Shown here: positions 1 to 8,797 of the stretch, piece by piece | Layout: every line of letters begins with the position of its first letter | How positions within the stretch are numbered: the first letter of the stretch is position 1 | Origin: Actinomycetes bacterium | GTDB lineage: Bacteria > Actinomycetota > Actinomycetes > Mycobacteriales > Mycobacteriaceae | Reading direction: 5' to 3' | Assembly (NCBI GenBank): GCA_023388385.1 | Contig: JAEWGK010000173.1 | Location: 1 to 19,936, forward strand | DNA length: 19,936 nucleotides | Position numbers and translations under genes: made by a program | The notes under the pieces: generated by a model | Databases searched by the model: none | Seen by the model: the letters and a program-made list of their open reading frames with translations, nothing else | Told to the model about the DNA's origin: nothing

Positions 1-145
1 GGCCCGGCTGACGGCGGGGTGCCGTGGGCCGAGCCCGTCGACGGGGTCGCGCGATGGCTGCCATGGGCGCAGCAGGCGGGGGCGGCGAGGGAGGCCGCGG
101 ACGGACGCCGTTGAGCCGCGCCGCCACGTCGCGGCCCCCGCCCCG
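1..145. other. Intergenic/edge sequence downstream of trpD
   Basis: Very GC-rich sequence at the window edge, 3' of the minus-strand trpD. Open frames cross it on the plus strand, but they run on antisense into trpD and have no convincing ribosome binding site, so I regard them as by-products of high GC. I see no T-tract terminator for trpD here. Confidence 0.5.
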
Positions 146-1195
<1,050 letters not shown>

Positions 1196-1240
1196 GCGTC
1201 GACTCCTCACGTCGTCGGCGTGCGGACCCGCGCCGGCGAT

Positions 1241-1262
1241 GCCTTATCCGAGCCTTATCCGA
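1241..1262. repeat. Perfect tandem 11-mer repeat upstream of trpD
   Basis: GCCTTATCCGA occurs twice, back to back. The unit equals about one helical turn. It lies 46-67 bp upstream of the trpD start, next to the candidate minus-strand -10 region at 1271-1280. Its position fits an operator or a leader-RNA element, but no known motif is recognised. Confidence 0.6.
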
Positions 1263-1270
1263 TCCGCACT

Positions 1271-1280
1271 GTATTAAATA
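1271..1280 (-). promoter_or_regulatory. Candidate trpD promoter (-10 region)
   Basis: The minus strand reads TATTTAATAC here, the only AT-rich decamer in the trpD-proximal half of the intergenic region. A start site near 1264 would give a leader of about 70 nt. No good -35 is seen at 17 bp. The same site reads TATTAAATA on the plus strand, so orientation is not certain. Confidence 0.35.
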
Positions 1281-1496
1281 GGTGCAACGGCGAAACCGCG
1301 GGAATCCTCGTCACGGCCGGCTCCGCCACCGGAAAGCATATCGAGCGGCTCCTCCGGCGGCGCGGCCAGGGACGCGGGGGACGCCGCGCAGCACGGCCAC
1401 GCGCCCGCCGACCCGCACCGGTCCCACCGCGACTCCCGCCGGCGCCACCCCCTCCCCCGGGAGGCATCCGGAACCGGGCCCCGGGTGAGGTAGGGT

Positions 1497-1527
1497 GAGG
1501 GGAACGCGGGGACGGCGAGGGGAACGC
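1497..1527. repeat. Direct repeat GAGGGGAACGC, 20-bp period
   Basis: Two identical 11-bp copies at 1497-1507 and 1517-1527, two helical turns apart, just after a TAGGGT hexamer (1491-1496) that resembles an actinobacterial -10. They lie about 210 bp upstream of ctaE. Function unknown. Confidence 0.45.
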
Positions 1528-1669
1528 ACGACCGCGGGGCCCGAGCCGGCGGGGACCGGCCGGCCCGCCCGCCGGAGCGACCGTCGGATGAAGCGCCCGA
1601 AGAGTTCCCGGCTACCCGCAATCTTTGCCAACTCTCAGGAATCGCGATCCGTGACCTGGGCTTTTGCAA

Positions 1670-1689
1670 AAAACGGGGTCAAAACGGGG
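1670..1689 (+). promoter_or_regulatory. Phased direct repeat AAAACGGGG upstream of ctaE
   Basis: AAAACGGGG occurs at 1670-1678 and again at 1681-1689, an 11-bp period. If transcription begins at or near the ctaE start codon (1734), the repeats occupy about -64 to -45, a typical activator position. Eleven-bp direct repeats are common for OmpR-family response regulators, but no specific regulator can be named. Confidence 0.4.
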
Positions 1690-1722
1690 GTTGCGACGTG
1701 ACTAAAACCTAAGAGCAGTCCA

Positions 1723-1728
1723 TACTGT
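1723..1728 (+). promoter_or_regulatory. Candidate -10 box for the ctaE-qcrCAB operon
   Basis: TACTGT matches the loose TAnnnT -10 of corynebacterial housekeeping promoters and ends 5 nt before the GTG start codon. That spacing would place the transcription start at the GTG itself, giving a leaderless mRNA. No good Shine-Dalgarno precedes the GTG. No clear -35 is present at the right spacing. Confidence 0.4.
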
Positions 1729-1733
1729 TCTAT

Positions 1734-2348
1734 GTGACGAGCGCAGTTGAAAACCAAGGTATGACAGCACCGCGTCGTGCCGCGACACTGAACCGGCCCA
1801 ACATGGTCAGTGTCGGCACGATCGTGTTCCTGTCTCAGGAATTGATGTTCTTCGCCGGCCTGTTCGCGATGTACTTCGTGTCTCGCGCCAACGGGCAGGG
1901 CGAGTCGTGGGCGTGGGGCACCGGTCACCTGAACGTGCCGTACGCCCTGCTGATCACCGTGATCCTGGTGTCGTCGTCGTTCACCGCCCAGTGGGGCGTG
2001 TTCGCGGCGGAGCGGGGTGACGTGTTCGGCCTCCGCAGGTGGTACCTGCTGACCATCGTCCTCGGCGCGATCTTCCTGGTCGGCCAGACGTACGAGTACA
2101 TCACCCTGGTCAGCCATGGCCTCACCATCCAGAACTCCATCTACGGTTCGGTGTTCTTCATCACCACGGGCTTCCACGCCGCCCACGTGCTCGCGGGCGT
2201 CCTGGCCTTCGTGGTGGTCCTCATCCGCACCGCCAAGGCCAAGTTCACCCCGGCACAGGCCACCGCCGCCATCGTCGTGTCCTACTACTGGCACTTCGTC
2301 GACGTCGTCTGGATCGGCCTGTTCATCACCATTTACTTCATCAAGTAG
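1734..2348 (+). CDS. ctaE: Cytochrome c oxidase subunit III (CtaE)
   Basis: Subunit III of the aa3 oxidase, an integral membrane protein of the bcc-aa3 supercomplex. The 204 residues form five predicted helices (about 25-48, 68-90, 102-122, 138-164, 183-203). Subunit III hallmarks are present: SQELMFF with Glu36 in helix 1, GFHAAHV (His148, His151), and [12 protein letters not shown] near the C-terminus. The GTG start gives an N-terminus MTSAV..., which matches my memory of the C. glutamicum protein. The ATG nine codons later would remove this conserved tail. It is the first gene of an operon with qcrC, qcrA and qcrB, with a 70-bp gap before qcrC. The catalytic subunit CtaD is not in this window. 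Confidence 0.95.
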   Translation: MTSAVENQGMTAPRRAATLNRPNMVSVGTIVFLSQELMFFAGLFAMYFVSRANGQGESWAWGTGHLNVPYALLITVILVSSSFTAQWGVFAAERGDVFGLRRWYLLTIVLGAIFLVGQTYEYITLVSHGLTIQNSIYGSVFFITTGFHAAHVLAGVLAFVVVLIRTAKAKFTPAQATAAIVVSYYWHFVDVVWIGLFITIYFIK

Positions 2349-2380
2349 GCCGTAGCGGCCGCACCTGGCGCGCGGCCTAC
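2345..2380 (+). other. Hairpin at the ctaE stop codon
   Basis: GTAGGCCG (2345-2352) and CGGCCTAC (2373-2380) form an 8-bp perfect stem that includes the ctaE TAG codon, with a 20-nt GC-rich loop. There is no T-tract, so it is unlikely to be a full terminator. A processing or mRNA-stability element between ctaE and qcrC is possible. Confidence 0.4.
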
Positions 2381-2418
2381 AGCCCATCCACTTTCCGACC
2401 AGTCACAAAGGGAAACAG

Positions 2419-3309
2419 ATGGAAACCACCAACACCGACCAGCCGGGGCGCGGCACGTCCCGGCCGGCGGCCCGCAGCAAGAAGGGCCGCCGCAAGATGC
2501 GTCGCACCGCCTCCGGCGCGATGGCCCTCGCCCTCGCCCTGACCGGCGCGGGCTTCGTGGCCAACGCCGTCACCCCCGACGCACAGACCGCCCAGGCCCA
2601 GAAGGACGAGGTCGCCCTCGTCCAGCAGGGCAAGGAGATCTACGACGTCGCCTGCATCACGTGCCACGGCGCGAACCTGCAGGGCGTCCACGGCCGAGGC
2701 AAGTCCCTCATCGGCGTCGGCGAGGGCGCCGTGTACTTCCAGGTGCACTCCGGCCGCATGCCGATGCTGGCCAACGACGCCCAGGCCGAACGCAAGACCC
2801 CGCGCTACTCCGAGGAGCAGGCCCTGGCCCTCGCGGCCTACGTCCACTCCAACGGCGGCGGCTCCTCCCTCGTCCGCGACGAGGACGGCAAGCTGGCGAT
2901 GGAGACCCTCCGCGGCAAGTCCACCAAGAACGGTGAGCTGCACGCCGAGGACGTCGCCCGCGGCTCCGAGCTGTTCCGTCTGAACTGCGCGTCCTGCCAC
3001 AACTTCACTGGCCGTGGCGGCGCCCTTTCCTCCGGCAAGTACGCCCCGGTCCTCGACCCGGCGAACGAGCAGGAGATTTACCAGGCCATGCTGACCGGCC
3101 CGCAGAACATGCCGAAGTTCTCCGACCGCCAGCTGACCGAGGACGAGAAGAAGGACATCATCGCCTTCATCAAGTCCTCCAAGGAGACCCCGCCGCCGGG
3201 CGGCTACGGTCTCGGCGGCATCGGACCGGTCGCCGAGGGCCTGTTCATGTGGATGGCCGGCATCGTCGCGCTGATCGCGGCGGCTATGTGGATTGGATCC
3301 CGCCGATGA
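2419..3309 (+). CDS. qcrC: Di-haem cytochrome c subunit of the bcc complex (QcrC)
   Basis: The cytochrome cc subunit carries electrons from the Rieske protein to the CuA centre of the oxidase, replacing soluble cytochrome c. The 296 residues contain two haem c sites: CITCH at 79-83 with likely Met ligand 114 or 116 (SGRMPM), and CASCH at 190-194 with likely Met231 (QNMPKF). A basic N-terminus (20-30) is followed by a signal or anchor helix (about 33-50), and a C-terminal anchor helix covers about 273-293. The two-haem layout is typical of actinobacterial QcrC. The ATG at 2419 follows AAAGG at a good distance. The stop overlaps the qcrA start by 4 nt (ATGA), so translation is probably coupled. 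Confidence 0.96.
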   Translation: METTNTDQPGRGTSRPAARSKKGRRKMRRTASGAMALALALTGAGFVANAVTPDAQTAQAQKDEVALVQQGKEIYDVACITCHGANLQGVHGRGKSLIGVGEGAVYFQVHSGRMPMLANDAQAERKTPRYSEEQALALAAYVHSNGGGSSLVRDEDGKLAMETLRGKSTKNGELHAEDVARGSELFRLNCASCHNFTGRGGALSSGKYAPVLDPANEQEIYQAMLTGPQNMPKFSDRQLTEDEKKDIIAFIKSSKETPPPGGYGLGGIGPVAEGLFMWMAGIVALIAAAMWIGSRR

Positions 3310-4520
3310 GTGACAACAACATCAAGAAGAACTACAGCTCCGAGGAGCTGTCGAAGATGAGCAACGAGGAGCTCGCGCGCCTCGGCACCGAGCTCGATGA
3401 CGTGACCATCGCGTTCCGCAAGGAGCGCTTCCCCATCGAGAACGACCCGGCCGAAAAGCGCGCCGCCCGCGGCATCATCTACTGGCTGACCGCCGCCGTC
3501 GTCCTCGGCATCGCGTTCATCGCCGTCTACCTCTTCTGGCCCTGGGAGTTCAAGGGCCACGGCGAGGAGGGCCTGGGCCTGTACACCGCCTACACCCCGC
3601 TGCTCGGCTTCACGGCCGGCGGCAGCATCCTGGCCCTCGGCGTCGCCGCGGTGAAGTACACCAAGCGCTTCATCCCGGAGGAGATCTCCGTCCAGCGCCG
3701 CCACGACGGCCCGTCCGACGAGGTCGACCAGAAGACCATCGTCGCGCTGCTGAACGACTCCTGGCAGACCTCCACGCTGGGCCGCCGCAAGGCCATCATG
3801 GGCCTGCTCGGCACCGGCGCGGTCCTGGCCGGCATCAGCATGATTCTCCCGCTCGGCGGCATGATCAAGAACCCGTGGCGTCCGCGCCACGAGCTGGACG
3901 TCACCGGCGACGGCACCCTGTGGACCACCGGCTGGACCCTCGCCGCCCACGGCGAGAAGATCTACCTGGGCCGCGACACCGGCGCCATCGCCGAGAAGGG
4001 CCACCACGGCTACACCACCCACGGCGTCTCCCGCCTGGTGCGCATCCGCCCGGAGGACCTGTCCGCCGGCGCGATGGAGACCGTGTTCCCGCTGCCCGAG
4101 GCCGATGTCAACGACGGCGACCGCTACGACGCCCACGCCGACGTCTACGAGCACCACATGCACTCCATCCACGGTTCCCGCAACCCCGTGATGCTCATCC
4201 GCCTGCGTTCGCAGGACGCGGCCAAGGCCGTGCTCCGCCAGGGCCAGGAGGACTTCCACTACGGCGACTTCTTCGCCTACTCGAAGATCTGCACGCACAT
4301 CGGCTGCCCGACCTCGCTGTACGAGGCCCAGACCAACCGAATCCTGTGCCCGTGCCACCAGTCGCAGTTCAACGCGCTGGAATACGGCAAGCCGGTCTTC
4401 GGCCCGGCCGCCCGCGCCCTGCCCGAGCTGCCCATCAATGTTGACGAGGAAGGTTTCCTCTACGCCGACGGCGACTTCTGCGAGCCCGTCGGCCCGGCCT
4501 TCTGGGAGCGTAAGTCATGA
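3306..4520 (+). CDS. qcrA: Rieske iron-sulfur subunit of the bcc complex (QcrA)
   Basis: Takes an electron from menaquinol at the Qo site and passes it to QcrC. The 404-residue protein has three predicted membrane helices (about 57-79, 97-117, 163-186), the actinobacterial form, rather than the single anchor of mitochondrial Rieske proteins. The [2Fe-2S] ligands are visible: Cys329 and His331 in CTHIGC, Cys348 and His351 in CPCHQS. Cys334 and Cys350 form the usual disulfide. The frame is open upstream inside qcrC, but the ATG at 3306 overlaps the qcrC stop and begins the conserved MSDNN... N-terminus, so I chose it. The stop overlaps the qcrB ATG by 4 nt. Confidence 0.96.
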   Translation: MSDNNIKKNYSSEELSKMSNEELARLGTELDDVTIAFRKERFPIENDPAEKRAARGIIYWLTAAVVLGIAFIAVYLFWPWEFKGHGEEGLGLYTAYTPLLGFTAGGSILALGVAAVKYTKRFIPEEISVQRRHDGPSDEVDQKTIVALLNDSWQTSTLGRRKAIMGLLGTGAVLAGISMILPLGGMIKNPWRPRHELDVTGDGTLWTTGWTLAAHGEKIYLGRDTGAIAEKGHHGYTTHGVSRLVRIRPEDLSAGAMETVFPLPEADVNDGDRYDAHADVYEHHMHSIHGSRNPVMLIRLRSQDAAKAVLRQGQEDFHYGDFFAYSKICTHIGCPTSLYEAQTNRILCPCHQSQFNALEYGKPVFGPAARALPELPINVDEEGFLYADGDFCEPVGPAFWERKS

Positions 4521-6145
4521 CCAACACAACCCGCCTCGCGCATGCCGCGCGAAACATGGACGACCGGTACACGATGGCCTCCGGCATGCGCCGGCAGCTG
4601 AACAAGGTCTTCCCGACCCACTGGTCCTTCCTTCTGGGCGAGATCGCCCTCTACAGCTTCGTCATTCTGCTGCTGTCGGGCGTCTACCTCACCCTGTTCT
4701 TCGACCCGTCGCTGTCGAAGGTGATCTACGACGGCGCCTACGCGCCGCTCAACGGCGTCGAGATGTCGCGCGCCTACGAGACCGCGCTGAACCTCTCCTT
4801 CGAGGTCCGCGGCGGCCTCTTCATCCGCCAGGTCCACCACTGGGCGGCCCTGCTGTTCGCCATCTCGATCATGGCGCACATGTTCCGCATCTTCTTCACC
4901 GGTGCGTTCCGCAAGCCCCGTGAGGCGAACTGGGTCATCGGCGGCGTCCTGCTGCTGCTGTCCGTCGCCGAGGGCTTCATGGGCTACTCCCTGCCGGACG
5001 ACCTGCTCTCCGGCGTCGGCCTGCGCATCATGTCCGCCATCATCATCGGCCTCCCGGTCATCGGCACCTGGATTCACTGGATGATGTTCAACGGCGACTT
5101 CCCGGGCGACATGATCATCCCGCGCCTCTACATCGCGCACGTGCTCATCATCCCGGCCCTGCTGCTCGGCCTCATCGCCGCGCACCTGGCGCTGGTCTGG
5201 TACCAGAAGCACACCCAGTTCCCCGGCCCCGGCCGCACCGAGAACAACGTCGTCGGCATCCGCATCATGCCGGTGTTCGCCGTGAAGTCGATGGCCTTCG
5301 GCGCCATCAACGTCGGCTTCCTCCTGCTGCTGGGCGGTCTGTTCCAGATCAACGCCATCTGGAACCTCGGCCCGTACAACCCGTCGCAGGTTTCCGCCGG
5401 CTCCCAGCCGGACATCTACATGCTGTGGACGGACGGCGCGGCCCGCGTCATGCCGGCGTGGGAGCTCTACTGGGGCAACTACACCATCCCGGCCGTGTTC
5501 TGGGTCGCCGTCCTCTGTGGTGTCCTGGTCATCCTGCTGTTCACCTACCCGTGGATCGAGATGAAGATGACCGGCGACGACAAGCACCACAACCTGCTGC
5601 AGCGTCCGCGCGACGTGCCGGTCCGCTCCTCCCTGGGCGCCGCGGCCATCACGTTCTACGCGCTGCTGACCCTGTCGGGCGGCAACGACCTCATCGCGTA
5701 CCACTTCCAGATTTCGCTGAACGCGATGACCTGGGTCGGCCGCATCGGCCTGGTCATCCTCCCGCCGCTCGCGTACTTCATCACGTACCGCATCTGCATC
5801 GGCCTGCAGCGCTCCGACCGCGCCGTCCTGGAGCACGGCATCGAGACGGGCGTCATCAAGCAGCTGCCGTCCGGTGAGTTCATCGAGGTCCACCAGCCGC
5901 TCGGCCCGGTCGACGACCACGGCCACCCGGTCCCGCTGGAGTACCAGGGCGCGTACGTCCCGAAGCAGATGAACGAGCTCGGCCTGGCCGGCGAGGGCGC
6001 CCGAGGCAGCTTCCTCAAGGCGGACCCGGCGGACATCGTCGCCGAGGCCGACCGCATCGCGCACGAGAACCACGAGCAGGAAACGGACATGTTCCGCGAG
6101 CTCGAGGCCCGCAACGCCGAGGATCGCGCCGACCGCGACCACTAG
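4517..6145 (+). CDS. qcrB: Cytochrome b subunit of the bcc complex (QcrB)
   Basis: Di-haem cytochrome b that oxidises menaquinol and is the known target of inhibitors such as telacebec in mycobacteria. It is 542 residues, close to the usual actinobacterial length. Haem b ligands: His107 with His121 (x13), and His208 with His223 (x14). The Qo-site motif corresponding to PEWY is PDIY at about 298-301. About eight or nine membrane helices are predicted. A hydrophilic tail of about 110 residues after 430, rich in acidic and charged residues, is the actinobacterial extension. It overlaps qcrA by 4 nt and is the last gene of the operon, followed by a strong terminator. Confidence 0.96.
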   Translation: MTNTTRLAHAARNMDDRYTMASGMRRQLNKVFPTHWSFLLGEIALYSFVILLLSGVYLTLFFDPSLSKVIYDGAYAPLNGVEMSRAYETALNLSFEVRGGLFIRQVHHWAALLFAISIMAHMFRIFFTGAFRKPREANWVIGGVLLLLSVAEGFMGYSLPDDLLSGVGLRIMSAIIIGLPVIGTWIHWMMFNGDFPGDMIIPRLYIAHVLIIPALLLGLIAAHLALVWYQKHTQFPGPGRTENNVVGIRIMPVFAVKSMAFGAINVGFLLLLGGLFQINAIWNLGPYNPSQVSAGSQPDIYMLWTDGAARVMPAWELYWGNYTIPAVFWVAVLCGVLVILLFTYPWIEMKMTGDDKHHNLLQRPRDVPVRSSLGAAAITFYALLTLSGGNDLIAYHFQISLNAMTWVGRIGLVILPPLAYFITYRICIGLQRSDRAVLEHGIETGVIKQLPSGEFIEVHQPLGPVDDHGHPVPLEYQGAYVPKQMNELGLAGEGARGSFLKADPADIVAEADRIAHENHEQETDMFRELEARNAEDRADRDH

Positions 6146-6454
6146 GCCGCGCGAAGGGCATCGCCCCAACTGCGCTCACGCCGCCCCCTCCCCGGGGTAA
6201 CCCGGGGAGGGGGCGTTTTCCGCATGACGACGCGCCCCCCATCACCCCTCGCCCCGCGCGGCGGAGAACCTCGTCACACGTGTCTCCGCCGAGGCCGCAC
6301 GTGGCGGGCGACCCGGCCATCCGGGGCGCATCCGGCCCGGCATCCGGGCGTAGAATGGGAAGGCCACGCCGGGTCGGGCAGCCGACCCACGCCGAGCCCT
6401 CCCCACCGCGCCCCGGTGCGGAGTGGCGTCCCTCCCCTACCCCAGGAGTCAGCC
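6146..6454 (+). promoter_or_regulatory. qcrB-ABC-F intergenic region with promoter and leader hairpin
   Basis: A 309-bp gap with no gene. After the qcrB terminator come an inverted repeat (GGCGGAGA 6260-6267 with TCTCCGCC 6283-6290), a -10-like TAGAAT at 6351-6356 (no clear -35), and in the predicted leader a hairpin GGGTCGG/CCGACCC (6371-6377 with 6382-6388, loop GCAG). A start near 6363 gives a leader of about 90 nt. I see no convincing leader peptide, although a GTG at 6416 is in frame with the main gene. Confidence 0.5.
6182..6219 (+). terminator. Intrinsic terminator of ctaE-qcrCAB
   Basis: A perfect 15-bp GC stem (6182-6196 with 6201-6215) closes a 4-nt loop GTAA and is followed directly by TTTT (6216-6219). 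It lies 36 nt after the qcrB stop. This is a textbook Rho-independent terminator and separates qcrB from the ABC-F gene. Confidence 0.92.
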
Positions 6455-8173
6455 ATGGCCACCACCGTCACCGGTTCCGTGGACGCGGGCGCGACGCAGC
6501 TCGTCGCCAACGACGTCCACTACGACTATGAGGGCACCCCCGTCCTGGAGGGCGTCAACCTCACCCTCTCGGCCGGCGATGTCCTGGGGCTCGTCGGCGA
6601 CAACGGCAGCGGCAAGTCGACGCTGCTGTGGGTTCTGTCCGGCCGGCGCAAGCCGACCTCGGGCCGCGTGACGCACCTGGGCGTCCGCGCTCTCGGCTCG
6701 CAGGAGCTCAACGCCCCGTTCGACTCGACGGGCCGGATGCTCGTCGAGGAGGCCCTCGGCCCCTCGCGGCGCCGCCTGGAGGAGCTCGAGAGAGCCGGCG
6801 CCGCCATGGCGGAGGCGTCCGACGATGACGCCGCGGCCGCCGCCGAGGATGCCTACAGCCGTGTTTTCGCCGACGTCATGGCACATGACGACTGGAACGC
6901 GGAGCACAACGCGGAAGTCGTCCTCGACCACATGGGCCTCTCCGTCGACGGGCCGGACGGACCGCTGCTCGACCAGCTGACCGTCGAGATGTCCGGCGGC
7001 CAGCGGGCCCGGCTGGGGCTGGCGCTGACGCTCATCCGCAAGCCGGAGATCCTGCTCCTCGACGAGCCGACGAACCACCTCGACGACCGTGGCCGGCAGC
7101 TCATCATCGACACGATCCACGAACATCCGGGCATCGTCGTCGTCGCCACGCACGATCGGGACTTCCTGGATGAGGTGTGCACGCACATCGGCGACCTCAT
7201 CCCCGGCCGCGGTGGTCTGGGGCTCTTCCGCGGCAACTGGACGGCCTACGACCGTCACCGGCGCCACGCCCGCCAGCTGTGGGAGCACCAGTGGCGCACG
7301 GAGGAGCACGAGCGTGATCGGCTCACCCGCACCATCGAGAAGGCCAACGAGGAGGAGGACCGCGAGATCGCGCGCTCCGACAACGACAAGATGGCGTTCG
7401 ACCTCGCCGGCGGCCGCGTGGAGCGCCAGCGGGCCCGCCGGATCCGCGCCGCGCGGCAGCGGCTGGGGGAGCTGGAGGAGGACGGCGTCGCCAAGCCCCC
7501 GGCGCTGCTCGGCTTCGACGCGCCGATCACCGCTCCCCCGTCCACGAAGCGCGTCGCGGCGGGCTCCGACGAGGACTTCCACATCCGGCTGCGCGGCGTC
7601 GTCGTGCCGGACCGGCTGCACGTCGGCACGCTGACGGTCCGCCCCGGCGACGTCGTGGTCATCACCGGGCCGAACGGCGCGGGCAAGTCGACGCTCATCT
7701 CCGTCATGGCCGGCGAGACCGCGCCGCAGTCGGGCGAGGCGCGCATCGGCCTCGGCGCGACCGTCGGCATCCTGAAGCAGGAGCAGGAGTGGGACGACCC
7801 GCGGAAGACCGCCCGCCAGCTCTACGAGGAGCTGCGGTCGTCCCGCGTGGACTTCGACGACCTCGGGCTCCTGAGTCCCGAGGACGCCGACCGCCCCGTC
7901 GGCGACCTGTCCGTGGGTCAGCAACGCCGCGTGGCGTTTGCGCTCGTCGTCGCCGACCCGCCGCAGGTGCTGCTCCTCGACGAGCCCACGAACCACCTGT
8001 CCGTGGACCTCATCGAGGAGGTCCAGGACGCGATCACGGCCGCCGAGGGCACCATCGTGGTCATCACCCACGACCGCCGCATGGTCGAGCGCCTGGAAGC
8101 CCGGCACCTCGTGGTCGAGGACGGCGAGGTTGTCGAGCTGCCGCGCGGGCAGCGCCCCATCGAATACGCCTGA
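6455..8173 (+). CDS. ABC-F family ATPase, two nucleotide-binding domains
   Basis: A soluble ABC protein of 572 residues with two ATPase domains and no membrane segment. Domain 1: Walker A GDNGSGKST (48-56), signature MSGGQR (179-184), Walker B ending DEPTNHL with catalytic Glu204, switch His233. A charged helical linker runs from about 262 to 350. Domain 2: Walker A GPNGAGKST (405-413), signature LSVGQQ (485-490), DEPTNHL with Glu510, His539. Paired DEPTNHL motifs and the charged linker mark ABC-F translation factors, which act at the ribosomal E site; some protect against macrolides, lincosamides or pleuromutilins, others are housekeeping. Residues alone do not tell which. ATG 6455 is chosen because AGGAG lies 6 nt upstream. 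M. tuberculosis has Rv2197c and mmpS3 at this place instead. Confidence 0.9.
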   Translation: MATTVTGSVDAGATQLVANDVHYDYEGTPVLEGVNLTLSAGDVLGLVGDNGSGKSTLLWVLSGRRKPTSGRVTHLGVRALGSQELNAPFDSTGRMLVEEALGPSRRRLEELERAGAAMAEASDDDAAAAAEDAYSRVFADVMAHDDWNAEHNAEVVLDHMGLSVDGPDGPLLDQLTVEMSGGQRARLGLALTLIRKPEILLLDEPTNHLDDRGRQLIIDTIHEHPGIVVVATHDRDFLDEVCTHIGDLIPGRGGLGLFRGNWTAYDRHRRHARQLWEHQWRTEEHERDRLTRTIEKANEEEDREIARSDNDKMAFDLAGGRVERQRARRIRAARQRLGELEEDGVAKPPALLGFDAPITAPPSTKRVAAGSDEDFHIRLRGVVVPDRLHVGTLTVRPGDVVVITGPNGAGKSTLISVMAGETAPQSGEARIGLGATVGILKQEQEWDDPRKTARQLYEELRSSRVDFDDLGLLSPEDADRPVGDLSVGQQRRVAFALVVADPPQVLLLDEPTNHLSVDLIEEVQDAITAAEGTIVVITHDRRMVERLEARHLVVEDGEVVELPRGQRPIEYA

Positions 8174-8207
8174 CGACGTCTCCCGTGCCGCCCAGTGCAC
8201 GCATGGA

Positions 8208-8244
8208 GCCGCCCCTCCACCGGAAGGCCTGGTGGAGGGGCGGC
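8208..8244. terminator. Hairpin between convergent ABC-F and ctaF genes
   Basis: A 14-bp perfect stem (8208-8221 with 8231-8244) has a 9-nt loop. It sits between two convergent genes but has no T-run on either strand. It is probably a bidirectional terminator of the T-less type often proposed in high-GC actinobacteria. Confidence 0.6.
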
Positions 8245-8323
8245 GGCCCGTGCGTCCCGTCCCCGCGGGACCGGTGAGGTCCGTGCGGCCGTGACGGCCG
8301 GCGCTGCGGGCGGGTGGAGAAGG

Positions 8324-8770
8324 CTAGTGCTTCTCGCGCGGGATGAGGTACTGGGTGTTCAGTCGGGTCGTGGCGTAGATGAGGACCACGGCGCCGATGA
8401 CGATGAGCCACATCTGCCAGAACGCGATGCCCGCGCCCATCAGGAAGATGCCCATGGTCATGACGAACGGCCAGATGGAGCTCGCGGAGAAGAATCCCAG
8501 CGTGCCGGCGCCGTCCGCGATCTCGGCCTCCTCCCAGTCGGAGGGGGTGATGTCGGAACGGTCCTCGGTGAAGTGGAGGTAGACGCCGACCATGAGGGTC
8601 AGCAGGGCGGAGAAGACGAGGCCGACGGCGCCGACCCACTCGACGCGGCCGTGGTTCTCGTTGATGACGTTGCCCGTGTCCTGAAGGTGCATGGTGGCGA
8701 AGATGTACATCACCGCCATGACGGTCAGGAACACCGTGAGGCCGTAGAACAGCTTGGCGGAAGACTTCAT
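8324..8770 (-). CDS. ctaF: Actinobacterial cytochrome c oxidase subunit IV (CtaF)
   Basis: Small fourth subunit of the aa3 oxidase, specific to actinobacteria and needed for a stable enzyme. The 148 residues are close to the corynebacterial family length. Four membrane helices are predicted (about 7-27, 44-66, 98-116, 117-135), and the conserved GFFSASSIWPF segment is at about 92-102. The ATG at 8770 is preceded by a GAGGAAAAGG purine stretch. It lies 27 nt downstream of ctaC on the same strand, so the two form a ctaC-ctaF operon as in C. glutamicum. Confidence 0.93.
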   Translation of the reverse strand: MKSSAKLFYGLTVFLTVMAVMYIFATMHLQDTGNVINENHGRVEWVGAVGLVFSALLTLMVGVYLHFTEDRSDITPSDWEEAEIADGAGTLGFFSASSIWPFVMTMGIFLMGAGIAFWQMWLIVIGAVVLIYATTRLNTQYLIPREKH

Positions 8771-8797
8771 TGTCGTGCCTTTTCCTCTCGTGTGGCC

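Larger units (their letters stand above)
1196..1733. promoter_or_regulatory. Divergent trpD / ctaE control region
   Basis: A 538-bp stretch with no credible gene; the open frames in it lack ribosome binding sites and are GC artefacts. It should hold the promoters of both trpD (minus) and ctaE (plus). Near trpD is the only AT-rich spot of that half, around 1271-1280 (TATTAAATA, which reads TATTTAATA on the minus strand). The middle (about 1340-1580) is extremely GC-rich. The ctaE-proximal part (1610-1733) is distinctly more AT-rich and contains phased repeats, listed separately. Confidence 0.6.

Noticed and set aside
6224..6454. 77-codon N-terminal extension of the ABC-F protein
   Set aside because: It would begin just after the qcrB terminator, upstream of the predicted promoter, and is Pro/Arg-rich; AGGAG before the ATG at 6455 is decisive.
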